Assembly (NCBI GenBank): GCA_934725105.1
Contig: CAKVBD010000005.1
Coordinates: 1 to 64,000 of the forward strand
DNA: 64,000 bases
From: an uncultured Bulleidia sp.
GTDB taxonomy: Bacteria; Bacillota_I; Bacilli_A; Erysipelotrichales; Erysipelotrichaceae
Direction of reading: 5' to 3'
Position 1 is the stretch's first letter, and each line of letters starts with the position of its first letter. Shown here one piece after another: positions 27,620 to 35,973 of this stretch. The notes beneath the pieces were generated by a model. It worked only from the letters and a program-made list of their open reading frames with translations. It had not been told where the DNA came from and ran no database searches. The translations under genes were made by a program, and so were the position numbers.

Positions 27620-28234
27620 ATGACAACAGTTTCAAAAACAAAAAGTAGTTTCCTATCAACACGCTACATCGCAGTAACAGCAATCCTTTCTTCATTGGCA
27701 TTTGTATTACAGTTAATTGAAGTACCTTTACCAATGATCATGCCAACATTCATCAAGTTTGACTTATCTGACTTGCCAGCATTGATTGGTGCATTCTCTA
27801 TGGGACCTGTATGTGGTGTTCTTGTTGAATTCTTAAAGAATTTATTACACGCAATCTTATCTTCTCATTCCTTTGGTGTTGGTGAACTTTCCAACTTTAT
27901 CTTAGGTGCAGTGTTTGTTGGTATTTCTGGTTTATACTACAAATCCCATAAGACAAAGAAGGGTGCAGTTGTTGGATCTATCATCGGTGCATTTGTAATG
28001 GCTGCAGTTTCCTTCCCATCTAACTTATATGTTGTATATCCTGTATACTATAACTTCATGCCAAAAGAAACAATTATTCAGGCATATCAGATGATCTTCC
28101 CAGCAGTTGACTCTATTGAAAAATGTTTATTGATCTTCAACGTTCCATTTACATTTGTTAAGGGATTGATCAACGTATTGATTACAGTATTTGTTTACAA
28201 GAAGATTTCTCCAATTATTCATGGAGTAAAGTAA
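27620..28234 (+). CDS. ribU: Riboflavin ECF transporter S component RibU
   Basis: Substrate-binding membrane subunit of an energy-coupling-factor transporter that imports riboflavin. About 204 residues, six membrane helices, with the RibU features FVLQLIEVPLPMIMPTFIKF and DLSDLPALIGAFSMGP. The FMN riboswitch directly upstream supports riboflavin as substrate. The ATPase and EcfT subunits are not in the window, as usual for group II ECF systems. Monocistronic. Confidence 0.94.
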   Translation: MTTVSKTKSSFLSTRYIAVTAILSSLAFVLQLIEVPLPMIMPTFIKFDLSDLPALIGAFSMGPVCGVLVEFLKNLLHAILSSHSFGVGELSNFILGAVFVGISGLYYKSHKTKKGAVVGSIIGAFVMAAVSFPSNLYVVYPVYYNFMPKETIIQAYQMIFPAVDSIEKCLLIFNVPFTFVKGLINVLITVFVYKKISPIIHGVK

Positions 28235-28264
28235 GAAATTCATTCGTTCCCCCTCGAATGATTG

Positions 28265-28295
28265 CTCGTTATGTTATGAAGCATAACGAGTTTTT
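28265..28295 (+). terminator. Terminator of ribU
   Basis: CTCGTTATG (28265-28273) pairs with CATAACGAG (28282-28290), followed by TTTTT. Confidence 0.9.
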
Positions 28296-28298
28296 ATA

Positions 28299-28307
28299 TG
28301 CTATAAT
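28299..28307 (+). promoter_or_regulatory. Extended -10 promoter upstream of the tail-anchored gene
   Basis: TGCTATAAT, a perfect TGn extended -10, 23 nt before the ATG at 28331. It abuts the ribU terminator. Confidence 0.6.
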
Positions 28308-28330
28308 TAAGTGAATTTACGGAGTGAAAT

Positions 28331-29272
28331 ATGGCTACTTTATCACGTACTAAGAAATATCAGGATTTAAGAAATCGTCTGCAGCATGATACAAATGCAG
28401 ACGCGTTATCAACAAATGATCTATCAAGATTTCAAAAAAGATTAAATGAGATCGATTCTCAGAATTTTTCATATACAGAAAATGCTTCCAGTGATTCTCA
28501 CAATGCAGAACATGCAAGAAACTTGAATACACAACAGCAGGCACAGCAACCATTGCGTCGACACAAGCAGACACAAGATAAAGATCCATTTGCGAATGTA
28601 TCTTTTTCAGCAAATGAAAATAACGATGTTACTTTTGATAATGATTATCTAGATCAGTATATTCGTGAAGTGAAACAGTACAATATTGATCAGGGAAATG
28701 CTGCAAGTGAGAATACTTCTTTAAATATCTTAAAACAGATTGAAAGAAACAATTCTGCTACACCAAAAAAACCATATCCTTCTTCAAATTCACACACAGC
28801 TGATATTCCATTTCTTTCTAGCCAATCATCATCTTCTAATCGTTATTCACAGGATGTGAAGCAATCATCATCTTCACAAGAAGATACACAGCCTACACAG
28901 GCGATGTCAAAAGAAGATATTATGCAGGAAGTACAGAATCTTGTGAATGGAACATCATCTTCATATACACAACCACAGCCAGAAGAGCCATCTTCTCCAT
29001 TTGTGAATGACTATGAATCCAAAAATGATTCCTTTATGTCTACAGATACATTTAATCGTCGTTTAGAAGCAGATCGTACAACACGTCAGCAATTGCTAAA
29101 TGAAACAACACAAATGAGAGCACAGTTAGATGATTATGAAGATAATCTATCAGAAGTGTCTGATAAGATGAGACAGACAAATCGTATTTTAAATATTGTA
29201 TTAGTGATCTTGATTATTGCTTTAGCAATGATCGTAGGTGTTGTTATTTACTGGATCATTACATCAAAGTAG
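28331..29272 (+). CDS. Tail-anchored low-complexity protein of unknown function
   Basis: 313 residues I cannot assign. A basic N-terminus (ATLSRTKKYQDLRNRLQ) is followed by about 180 Ser/Gln/Asn/Thr-rich residues, likely disordered. A coiled coil follows (about 240-285, FNRRLEADRTTRQQLLNETT), and one C-terminal membrane helix (about 288-309) leaves the bulk in the cytosol. The layout resembles scaffold or division-site proteins, which is only a structural analogy. GGAG precedes the ATG. cmk begins 10 nt later, so it probably heads the cmk-der-gpsA operon. Confidence 0.65.
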   Translation: MATLSRTKKYQDLRNRLQHDTNADALSTNDLSRFQKRLNEIDSQNFSYTENASSDSHNAEHARNLNTQQQAQQPLRRHKQTQDKDPFANVSFSANENNDVTFDNDYLDQYIREVKQYNIDQGNAASENTSLNILKQIERNNSATPKKPYPSSNSHTADIPFLSSQSSSSNRYSQDVKQSSSSQEDTQPTQAMSKEDIMQEVQNLVNGTSSSYTQPQPEEPSSPFVNDYESKNDSFMSTDTFNRRLEADRTTRQQLLNETTQMRAQLDDYEDNLSEVSDKMRQTNRILNIVLVILIIALAMIVGVVIYWIITSK

Positions 29273-29282
29273 GAGGGTTACA

Positions 29283-29957
29283 ATGAGAATTAATATCGCA
29301 ATCGATGGACCTAGCGCTGCAGGAAAAAGCACAATTGCCAAATCATTAGCGAAACAATTAAATTATATTCATTTAGATACAGGTGCAATGTATCGTTCAA
29401 CTGCATATAAGGCAGTTCAAAATCAAATTTCACTAGAAGATGAAAATGCACTTGTTGAAATGTTGAAGAACACAGATATTACATTAACACCAGAAGGAAA
29501 AGTATTTCTAGATGGTGAAGATGTTTCTTCTTCCATTCGTACAGATCAGATTTCTTTAGCTGCTTCTTCTGTCAGCAAGCACCCACTTGTAAGAAGTGAA
29601 CTCGTTGCTAGACAACAGAAGATGGCTGAAAAGAAGGGCTTTATCATGGATGGCAGAGACATTGGTACAGTTGTATTAAAAGATGCAGAAGTCAAGATCT
29701 TTATGACTGCCAGTGCTGAAGCGCGTGCAAAACGTAGATATGAACAAGATAAGAAGCTTGGCTTGCCTACAACTGATGTAGAAACAATTGCTAAAGAAAT
29801 CGCACAGAGAGATTATCAGGATACACATCGTTCTGCTTCTCCACTTGTAAAAGCAGAAGATGCGGTTGAGATTGATACAAGTGATATGACAATTGAAGAA
29901 GTTGTGAATGCGATATTAGCATTGTGTGAGCCTTATTTAAAGGAGGAACATGCATGA
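29283..29957 (+). CDS. cmk: Cytidylate kinase
   Basis: Phosphorylates CMP and dCMP. 224 residues with P-loop DGPSAAGKSTIAK, the LDTGAMYRSTAY substrate motif, MDGRDIGTVVL and the lid RRYEQDKKLG. The ATG at 29283 follows GGAGGGTTAC; the open frame extends 45 nt upstream into the previous gene. Its stop overlaps the der start (ATGA). The cmk-der-gpsA order is common in Firmicutes, though rpsA, often between cmk and der, is missing. Confidence 0.95.
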   Translation: MRINIAIDGPSAAGKSTIAKSLAKQLNYIHLDTGAMYRSTAYKAVQNQISLEDENALVEMLKNTDITLTPEGKVFLDGEDVSSSIRTDQISLAASSVSKHPLVRSELVARQQKMAEKKGFIMDGRDIGTVVLKDAEVKIFMTASAEARAKRRYEQDKKLGLPTTDVETIAKEIAQRDYQDTHRSASPLVKAEDAVEIDTSDMTIEEVVNAILALCEPYLKEEHA

Positions 29958-31267
29958 AAACTGGAACAATCGCAATTGTAGGTAGACCAAATGTTGGTAA
30001 ATCTACATTGTTTAATCGAATTGCTGGAGAAAGACTTTCTATTGTAGAAGATATTCCTGGTGTAACAAGAGACCGTATTTATTCTTCTGCAGACTGGACA
30101 GGCAATCATTTTCAAATCATTGATACTGGTGGTATTCAGCTGGAAGATCAGCCATTCCAGGAAGAAATCCGTGCACAGGTACAGATTGCCATTGAAGAAG
30201 CAGATGTTATCTTAATGGTTTGTAATGGAAAGTCTGGTATGAGTGATGATGATCGCTATATTGCAGGACTTTTGCAAAGAAGCAAGAAGCCAATTGTTTT
30301 AGCTGTCAATCAAATTGATGATACAACTAGAATGATGAATATCTATGAATTCTATAACTTAGGTATTGGTGATCCAATTGCGGTCAGTGGTGTGCATGGA
30401 ATTGGCGTAGGTGATGTTCTTGAACGTTGTGTTGAATTATTGCCAGAAGAAAATAAGAATACGAGAAAAGAAGGCATTCATATTGCGGTCATTGGAGAGC
30501 CAAATGTTGGTAAATCTTCCATTGTAAATGCAATCTTAAGAGAAGATCGCAGTATTGTTTCTAATATTCAAGGTACAACTAGAGATGCAATCGATACACC
30601 ATTTAGATTTAATGGGAAACCATATGTCATTGTAGATACAGCAGGGATTCGTAAAAGAGGCAGAGTTTATGAATCTGTTGAAAAGTATTCTGTTTTACGT
30701 GCAATGAGTGCCATTGAAAAATGTGATGTTGCTTTATTCTTGATTGATGGTGAAAAGGGTATTCGTGAGCAGGATAAGCATGTTGCTGGATATGCCTATG
30801 AAGCTGGAAAGCCAATGATCATTGTTGTAAATAAATGGGATGCGGTTGAAAAAGATGAGCATACAATGGTGGAATTTGAAGAAAAGGTAAGAAATGAGTT
30901 TGCATATCTTTCTTATGCACCAATTTTATTTGTATCAGCAAAGACAAGACAGAGAGTAGATACGATTATTCCTGAAGTTGACCGTGTCTTTGAAAATTCA
31001 ACACGTCGTGTTTCAACAAATATTTTGAATGAAGTCATTGCAGATTCTCAAATCACAACACCAGCTCCAGCAAGAAATGGCAAGAGATTTAGAATCTACT
31101 ACGCAACACAGGTAGCAATTCAGCCACCTACATTTGTATTAAGCTGTAATGAACCAAAATTAATGCATTTTACATATCAAAGATTTATTGAAAATACGTT
31201 AAGACGTGCATTTGATTTTGAAGGTACACCAATTCATATTATTGCTAGAAAGAAGGTATCTGAATGA
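29954..31267 (+). CDS. der: Ribosome biogenesis GTPase Der (EngA)
   Basis: Tandem GTPase needed for 50S assembly. 437 residues: G domain 1 (GRPNVGKST, DTGG, NQID), G domain 2 (GEPNVGKSS, DTAG, NKWD), then the C-terminal KH-like domain ending in ARKKVSE. The start overlaps cmk by 4 bp after AAGGAGG, and its stop overlaps gpsA by 4 bp. Confidence 0.97.
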   Translation: MKTGTIAIVGRPNVGKSTLFNRIAGERLSIVEDIPGVTRDRIYSSADWTGNHFQIIDTGGIQLEDQPFQEEIRAQVQIAIEEADVILMVCNGKSGMSDDDRYIAGLLQRSKKPIVLAVNQIDDTTRMMNIYEFYNLGIGDPIAVSGVHGIGVGDVLERCVELLPEENKNTRKEGIHIAVIGEPNVGKSSIVNAILREDRSIVSNIQGTTRDAIDTPFRFNGKPYVIVDTAGIRKRGRVYESVEKYSVLRAMSAIEKCDVALFLIDGEKGIREQDKHVAGYAYEAGKPMIIVVNKWDAVEKDEHTMVEFEEKVRNEFAYLSYAPILFVSAKTRQRVDTIIPEVDRVFENSTRRVSTNILNEVIADSQITTPAPARNGKRFRIYYATQVAIQPPTFVLSCNEPKLMHFTYQRFIENTLRRAFDFEGTPIHIIARKKVSE

Positions 31268-32256
31268 AAATTCGTGTATTAGGAACTGGCAGCTGGGGTA
31301 GTGCATTAGCACAGACACTTGCTGATAATGGACATGATGTTATCATGTGGGGGATTGATGATGCTGAAATCAATGATATTGAAAATAATCATCACAACAC
31401 GAAATATTTTGATGTAGAAATGAACCATGATGTTCATGCGACAAAAGATATCACCTGTGTGAAAGATGCAGATGTTGTTCTTGTAGCTGTTCCATCTGGT
31501 GCATTAGATTCTGTTTTAAGACAGGTTACAGATCTTACAGAAAAGAAAATCATTATTATTAATGTAGCTAAAGGTTTCCATCCTGAAACACATCAAAGAC
31601 TTTCTGAAGTTATCAAGGATCTTGTTCCTGAAGAGAAAAGAGAAGCTGTTGTTTCTTTGATTGGGCCATCTCACGCAGAAGAAGTTATCCTTCGTCAATT
31701 GACATGCTTAAATGCTGTTAGTGACAATGAAGAAGCTGCTAAAACAGTACAGAAGCTATTCTCTAATGACTATTTCAGAGTATATCGAAATACTGATGTT
31801 GTTGGTGCAGAAATTGGTGTTGCAATCAAAAATATCATGGCAATTGCTTCTGGTATTCTTGAAGGCATTGGACAGGGAGACAATGCACGTGCAGCTTTAA
31901 TGACAAGAGGCTTAGCTGAAATGACACGTTATGGTGTTGCGCTAGGTGGCAAGAAAGAAACATATCTTGGATTAGATGGTGTCGGTGATCTGATCGTAAC
32001 TTGTACTTCTATGCACTCAAGAAACTTTACTGCTGGCTTGCAGATTGGTAAAGATGGTTCTAGTGAAAAGTTCTGGAAAGAAAACAAGAGAACGGTAGAA
32101 GGTGTTGCTGCATGTAAAGTTGTTTATGAAGAAGCACATAAACGCGGTATTGACATGCCAATTACAGATCAAGTCTATGCAATTCTCTATGAAGGCAAAT
32201 CTCCAGAAGAATGTATTAAGACATTGATGTCTAGAAGCTTAAAACCAGAAATGTAG
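31264..32256 (+). CDS. gpsA: NAD(P)-dependent glycerol-3-phosphate dehydrogenase
   Basis: Makes glycerol-3-phosphate for phospholipids, the substrate of PlsY and PgsA, both encoded in this window. 330 residues with the Rossmann motif GTGSWGSALAQ, the IGPSHAEEV segment, the catalytic Lys region GVAIKNIMAIASG and the glycine-rich GLDGVGDLIVTC. Last gene of the operon. Confidence 0.96.
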   Translation: MKIRVLGTGSWGSALAQTLADNGHDVIMWGIDDAEINDIENNHHNTKYFDVEMNHDVHATKDITCVKDADVVLVAVPSGALDSVLRQVTDLTEKKIIIINVAKGFHPETHQRLSEVIKDLVPEEKREAVVSLIGPSHAEEVILRQLTCLNAVSDNEEAAKTVQKLFSNDYFRVYRNTDVVGAEIGVAIKNIMAIASGILEGIGQGDNARAALMTRGLAEMTRYGVALGGKKETYLGLDGVGDLIVTCTSMHSRNFTAGLQIGKDGSSEKFWKENKRTVEGVAACKVVYEEAHKRGIDMPITDQVYAILYEGKSPEECIKTLMSRSLKPEM

Positions 32257-32277
32257 AAGAAATTCTACATTTTTTTA
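32250..32277 (+). terminator. Terminator of the cmk-der-gpsA operon
   Basis: AATGTAGAA (32250-32258) pairs with TTCTACATT (32263-32271), followed by TTTTT. The stem includes the gpsA stop codon. Confidence 0.85.
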
Positions 32278-32284
32278 ATAGCTA

Positions 32285-32322
32285 TAAGAAAAGCATGTAT
32301 CGCTTTGATACATGCTTTTTTA
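32285..32322. terminator. Second hairpin between convergent gpsA and PBP genes
   Basis: AAAGCATGTATC (32290-32301) pairs perfectly with GATACATGCTTT (32307-32318), with T-rich sequence on both sides. It probably serves the minus-strand PBP gene and backs up the gpsA terminator. Confidence 0.85.
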
Positions 32323-34944
32323 CGATTCATCAGTATTTGTCTGATTGAAGTCTTTTGCGGTAACGCATTGTGCAGAGGATGTAGTGTAGCCATTTGTCCA
32401 CCATCCGCAGACTTTAATCACGCCAGAAGTAAAATCTCCTATATAGCCACCATACATACCATCTTTACTTGTTACGGTCGTCAGGTAGTTATCATCATGG
32501 TACACTTCCGCAATAAACGTTGGATTTGTTCCATATGCCCATGCGGTTGAAGCAAGACACGCACCCGTTGCAGATTTATTTTCCCATGAATCTGTCAGAG
32601 AAATATCTTGTGTACCGGCATAGCAGCCTTTTTTAGCACCCCAGTCAACATATAGAATATTGTTTGTCCAGCTTGCGGCAAAGTTTGTTTCTTCACCAGT
32701 AGAGTAAATAGTAGGGGTATTCGCTAAACCTGTAGAAGATACAAGTGAAGTAATACTATCGGCAATTCCTGCAATGTGAGGCCATGTGCCATTTGCATAT
32801 GTGACAGCTTCAACATCACCAGGCATTGCAACGCCATCTAAATATCCACCAGCATCTTCTTCTGCAGCTAATAATTCAAGCTGAATCTTGCCAGGAATAT
32901 TCATTAATGCCTTCCATGTAGGGAAGTAAGTACCAGCCCATGCAACGGCTTTATCATAACCGACCCATACAGCATTTGTGTATTGAGAAGTAGAAGCAAC
33001 CATCCACTTATCTTTCATTGCTCCTTGAGGAATACCATACTGTAATCCATCAGAACCCCAGTCTGTTGTACCTGTTTTTGCATATACTGGATATGATCTC
33101 GCTAATACCTGCATGTAGTTATAAATACCACATGTAACGTTATTTGCCATTAACTGATCTGTCAGCCATGCGCTTCCACTGGATAATACTCTACGATTCT
33201 GATTCTGTGGATAGTAGATATCACCATCTGTTGTTTCCAGCTTGCGAATTGTGTGCGGTTCATTGTATACACCAAGGTTGATCATAGCAGCATGTGCACC
33301 AGCCAGTTCTTCAACGGTTGTTTCAAAGGCATTACCACCAATTGCATAAGACATATGATAGTTTGCATCGCTTGCACGTGAGAAACCTAAGTTATGCATA
33401 TAATCTACAACCGAATCGCCACCAATCTTCGCAGTGACATGTTCCAATGTCAGAATTGCTGGGATATTGTAAGAGTTAGCTACGGCGTCTTTGATTGTAA
33501 CTTCACCATGGTATTGACCATTTGCATTCTGCAGGATTCTACCTTCACCAGGGAATGGGATAGGCTTATCCATTAAAACTTCATCTAAAGAATAACCTAA
33601 GTATTCAAAACCTAATGCATAAGAGAGAATAGGTTTTACGGAAGAACCAGGCTGTTTGTATTGCGATGTTGCACGGTTCAGCAGTCTAGCACCACCTTGA
33701 TAGTCTCTACCACCACCGATACCAACAATTTCACCATTCTGGTTGTTCATAGAAACAATTGCCGTCTGCATTAAATCATCTGCGTATACAACACTTGTAT
33801 CTCCTCTTTCAATTGCTTCAATACGAGATTGAATTGTAGGATTCATTGCTGTATAGATATCCATGCCATAGACAACTGGATCTTTTCCTGTCAGTTTTAC
33901 AGCTTCTTCAATGACAACGTCAACATATTGTGCATAGTCATCATTTTCACTTGTTTCATTTAATTTATCTGCACCAACCAGCTGATCTTCAACATTGATT
34001 GATTTTGCAAGCTTATATTCTTCATTACTGATATAGCCATGCTGACGCATTAAGTAAAGAACTTCATTTCTTCTTTGTGTAGCATAATCTAGATAATGAT
34101 ACGGATTATACTTATTTGGAAGGTTGACGATACCCGCAAGTAAAGCAGATTCAGAGAGGTTCATTTCAGAAGCACTCTTACCAAAGTAGTACTTTGCGGC
34201 TTTTTCAACACCACGAATACGATCACCAAAGTTCAACTTGTTCATATATAATTCAAAGATTTCTTTTTTATTCAACTGTGTTTCAAGCTGCATAGAAAGT
34301 ACGATCTGTTGAACTTTATATTCAATTGTAGCTTCTCTTTCTTTGGATTCATCACCCGCATCAATAGAGAAGTAGCTGTTTTTTACAAGCTGCATTGTAA
34401 ATGTGGATCCGCCGCCACCATCTCTATGAAGCAAAAACGTTTCCAATGCTGCTTTTGTAAAACGAGGAATATCGAAACCATTGTGTTCAAAGAAACGGGA
34501 ATCTTCAATGGAAAGGAATGCATCGACTAATGAAGTAGGGCATTGATCATATTTGATATTTTCACGATAGTAAGTACCAATTTCAGTAATCAATGTTCCA
34601 TTCGTATCATAGATTTTACTGGATTCTTCACTCAATAAGTCACTGACATTCAATTCAGGCATGCCTTGCAGTTTGCTTAATGCAAATTCACCACCTACAA
34701 AACCAATGACCATATAGATGATAAGAATGAAAACAAGTAATCCTGTAAAGATCTTCTTTCTTCTGATCTTTCGAATGATTTTCTTTCTCTTTTTCGCACG
34801 TGCTACCTGTTCTTTTTCGTTATTCAATGCACCTAGCTTGATGCCAGGCTCACTAGGAGCAGGATTCTCTGTGTTTTTATCTAAATCAGTTTGATCCGTA
34901 TGGATTTCGTTTTCGTTAATTTCTTTATTTTTGTTGTTATCCAT
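32320..34944 (-). CDS. Class A penicillin-binding protein (PBP1A-type), copy 2
   Basis: About 874 residues, same order as the copy at 10862-13438: a longer charged cytosolic tail (about 70 residues), a membrane helix, GT51 glycosyltransferase ([37 protein letters not shown]), transpeptidase (SSVK after [14 protein letters not shown]). The C-terminal domain of about 170 residues differs from copy 1 and has four Cys (KKGCY, GACLA, VCGWW, QCVTA) that could pair outside the cell. The ATG at 34944 follows AAAGGAG; a TTG at 34959 is in frame. Not linked to recU. Confidence 0.92.
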   Translation of the reverse strand: MDNNKNKEINENEIHTDQTDLDKNTENPAPSEPGIKLGALNNEKEQVARAKKRKKIIRKIRRKKIFTGLLVFILIIYMVIGFVGGEFALSKLQGMPELNVSDLLSEESSKIYDTNGTLITEIGTYYRENIKYDQCPTSLVDAFLSIEDSRFFEHNGFDIPRFTKAALETFLLHRDGGGGSTFTMQLVKNSYFSIDAGDESKEREATIEYKVQQIVLSMQLETQLNKKEIFELYMNKLNFGDRIRGVEKAAKYYFGKSASEMNLSESALLAGIVNLPNKYNPYHYLDYATQRRNEVLYLMRQHGYISNEEYKLAKSINVEDQLVGADKLNETSENDDYAQYVDVVIEEAVKLTGKDPVVYGMDIYTAMNPTIQSRIEAIERGDTSVVYADDLMQTAIVSMNNQNGEIVGIGGGRDYQGGARLLNRATSQYKQPGSSVKPILSYALGFEYLGYSLDEVLMDKPIPFPGEGRILQNANGQYHGEVTIKDAVANSYNIPAILTLEHVTAKIGGDSVVDYMHNLGFSRASDANYHMSYAIGGNAFETTVEELAGAHAAMINLGVYNEPHTIRKLETTDGDIYYPQNQNRRVLSSGSAWLTDQLMANNVTCGIYNYMQVLARSYPVYAKTGTTDWGSDGLQYGIPQGAMKDKWMVASTSQYTNAVWVGYDKAVAWAGTYFPTWKALMNIPGKIQLELLAAEEDAGGYLDGVAMPGDVEAVTYANGTWPHIAGIADSITSLVSSTGLANTPTIYSTGEETNFAASWTNNILYVDWGAKKGCYAGTQDISLTDSWENKSATGACLASTAWAYGTNPTFIAEVYHDDNYLTTVTSKDGMYGGYIGDFTSGVIKVCGWWTNGYTTSSAQCVTAKDFNQTNTDES

Positions 34945-34965
34945 GGTTGCTCCTTTCAAAATAAT

Positions 34966-35000
34966 AGCCGTCTAAAATTATATCAAATTTTTAGACGGCT
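34966..35000 (-). terminator. Hairpin after degV with a promoter inside its loop
   Basis: AGCCGTCTAAAA (34966-34977) pairs perfectly with TTTTAGACGGCT (34989-35000). On the minus strand this follows degV, but the U tract is short (ATTATTTT). The loop holds the -10 of the next gene. Confidence 0.6.
34977..34985 (-). promoter_or_regulatory. Extended -10 promoter of the second PBP gene
   Basis: On the minus strand TGATATAAT lies at 34985-34977, within the hairpin loop and its edge. The AAGGAG site and ATG 34944 follow about 30 nt on. Confidence 0.5.
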
Positions 35001-35025
35001 TTGTGTGAATCTTAATGTGTTTATG

Positions 35026-35880
35026 CTATTTCTTTCTGAAATATTGGATACAGATTGCTCCAAGACCCGTATGTGCTGCAACTGGAGAACACAATTCAAT
35101 GACTTCAATTTCTGCTTTTGGGAAACGTTCACTCATTTTACGATACAATGACTGCGCTTCTTGAATATTATTGACATGTGCAATTGCTACGTGCCAGTCA
35201 TCTCCTTGATTGACATGATCAATTTCCATTTGATCCATTGCTTTTTCAAGGGCTTTTCTAAATGTACGAACTTTCTGTAATGTATCAATTCTTCCTGAAG
35301 TTGTTTTATTGATTTGTAGAACAGGTGCAATTTTTAAAAGCTTTCCTAGCTTTGCGGCAAGAGGTGTCATTCTGCCACCACGAATCAGCTGATCAAGATT
35401 TTCAGGGATGATCAATGTATTGCAGGAATCAATAATTTCATTTGTGATGAGTTGGATTTCGAGATCGTTGACATTCTCTTCATGAGCTTTTTTGATGCGC
35501 TTGATCAAATATTCCTGTACAACGGCAGTGACATAACAGTCTACAGTAATGATGTTCAAATCTAATGATTTCGCAATTGTAGTCATTGTAGAAATCGTAC
35601 CAGATAAACCATTGCAGATTGGTACCGCAATGATTAAATCAACACCTTGTTTTTTTAAACTTTCAAAACATTCTTGAATGATTCCTGGAGATGGTTGAGA
35701 TGTCTTGAACACATGCTCTTCTTCAAGAAGGTGAATTAAATCTGATTTAGAGAGATTTTCTAGATCCTGATATGTATTTTTTTCATCAGAAATCTGGAGT
35801 GGAACACTGATGATTCCGTCTTTTGCCATTTCCGCTATGGATTTTCCAGTTCCACTATCCGTTACATAAGCAATTTTCAT
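35026..35880 (-). CDS. DegV-family fatty-acid-binding protein
   Basis: 284 residues with the DegV start KIAYVTDSGTGKS, FKTSQPSPG, the PICNGLSGT motif and DCYVTAVVQEYL. DegV/FakB proteins hold a fatty acid for the FakA kinase. The GRMTPLAAKLGKLLKIAPVLQI segment is typical of the second domain. Monocistronic, divergent from dnaE. The natural ligand is inferred from the family only. Confidence 0.88.
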   Translation of the reverse strand: MKIAYVTDSGTGKSIAEMAKDGIISVPLQISDEKNTYQDLENLSKSDLIHLLEEEHVFKTSQPSPGIIQECFESLKKQGVDLIIAVPICNGLSGTISTMTTIAKSLDLNIITVDCYVTAVVQEYLIKRIKKAHEENVNDLEIQLITNEIIDSCNTLIIPENLDQLIRGGRMTPLAAKLGKLLKIAPVLQINKTTSGRIDTLQKVRTFRKALEKAMDQMEIDHVNQGDDWHVAIAHVNNIQEAQSLYRKMSERFPKAEIEVIELCSPVAAHTGLGAICIQYFRKK

Positions 35881-35961
35881 TTTTATTACCTCATTTTCAT
35901 TATATTATTTTTTTTTGGAAGTTAAAAGAGTGTGATGTTTCTGTAGTTGTTGTGTTTGTAG

Positions 35962-35967
35962 TACAAT
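35962..35967 (+). promoter_or_regulatory. -10 box immediately upstream of dnaE
   Basis: TACAAT ends 6 nt before the dnaE ATG at 35974, with no Shine-Dalgarno in the gap. Transcription would start at the ATG. The -35 is not clear. Confidence 0.4.
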
Positions 35968-35973
35968 ATCTAC

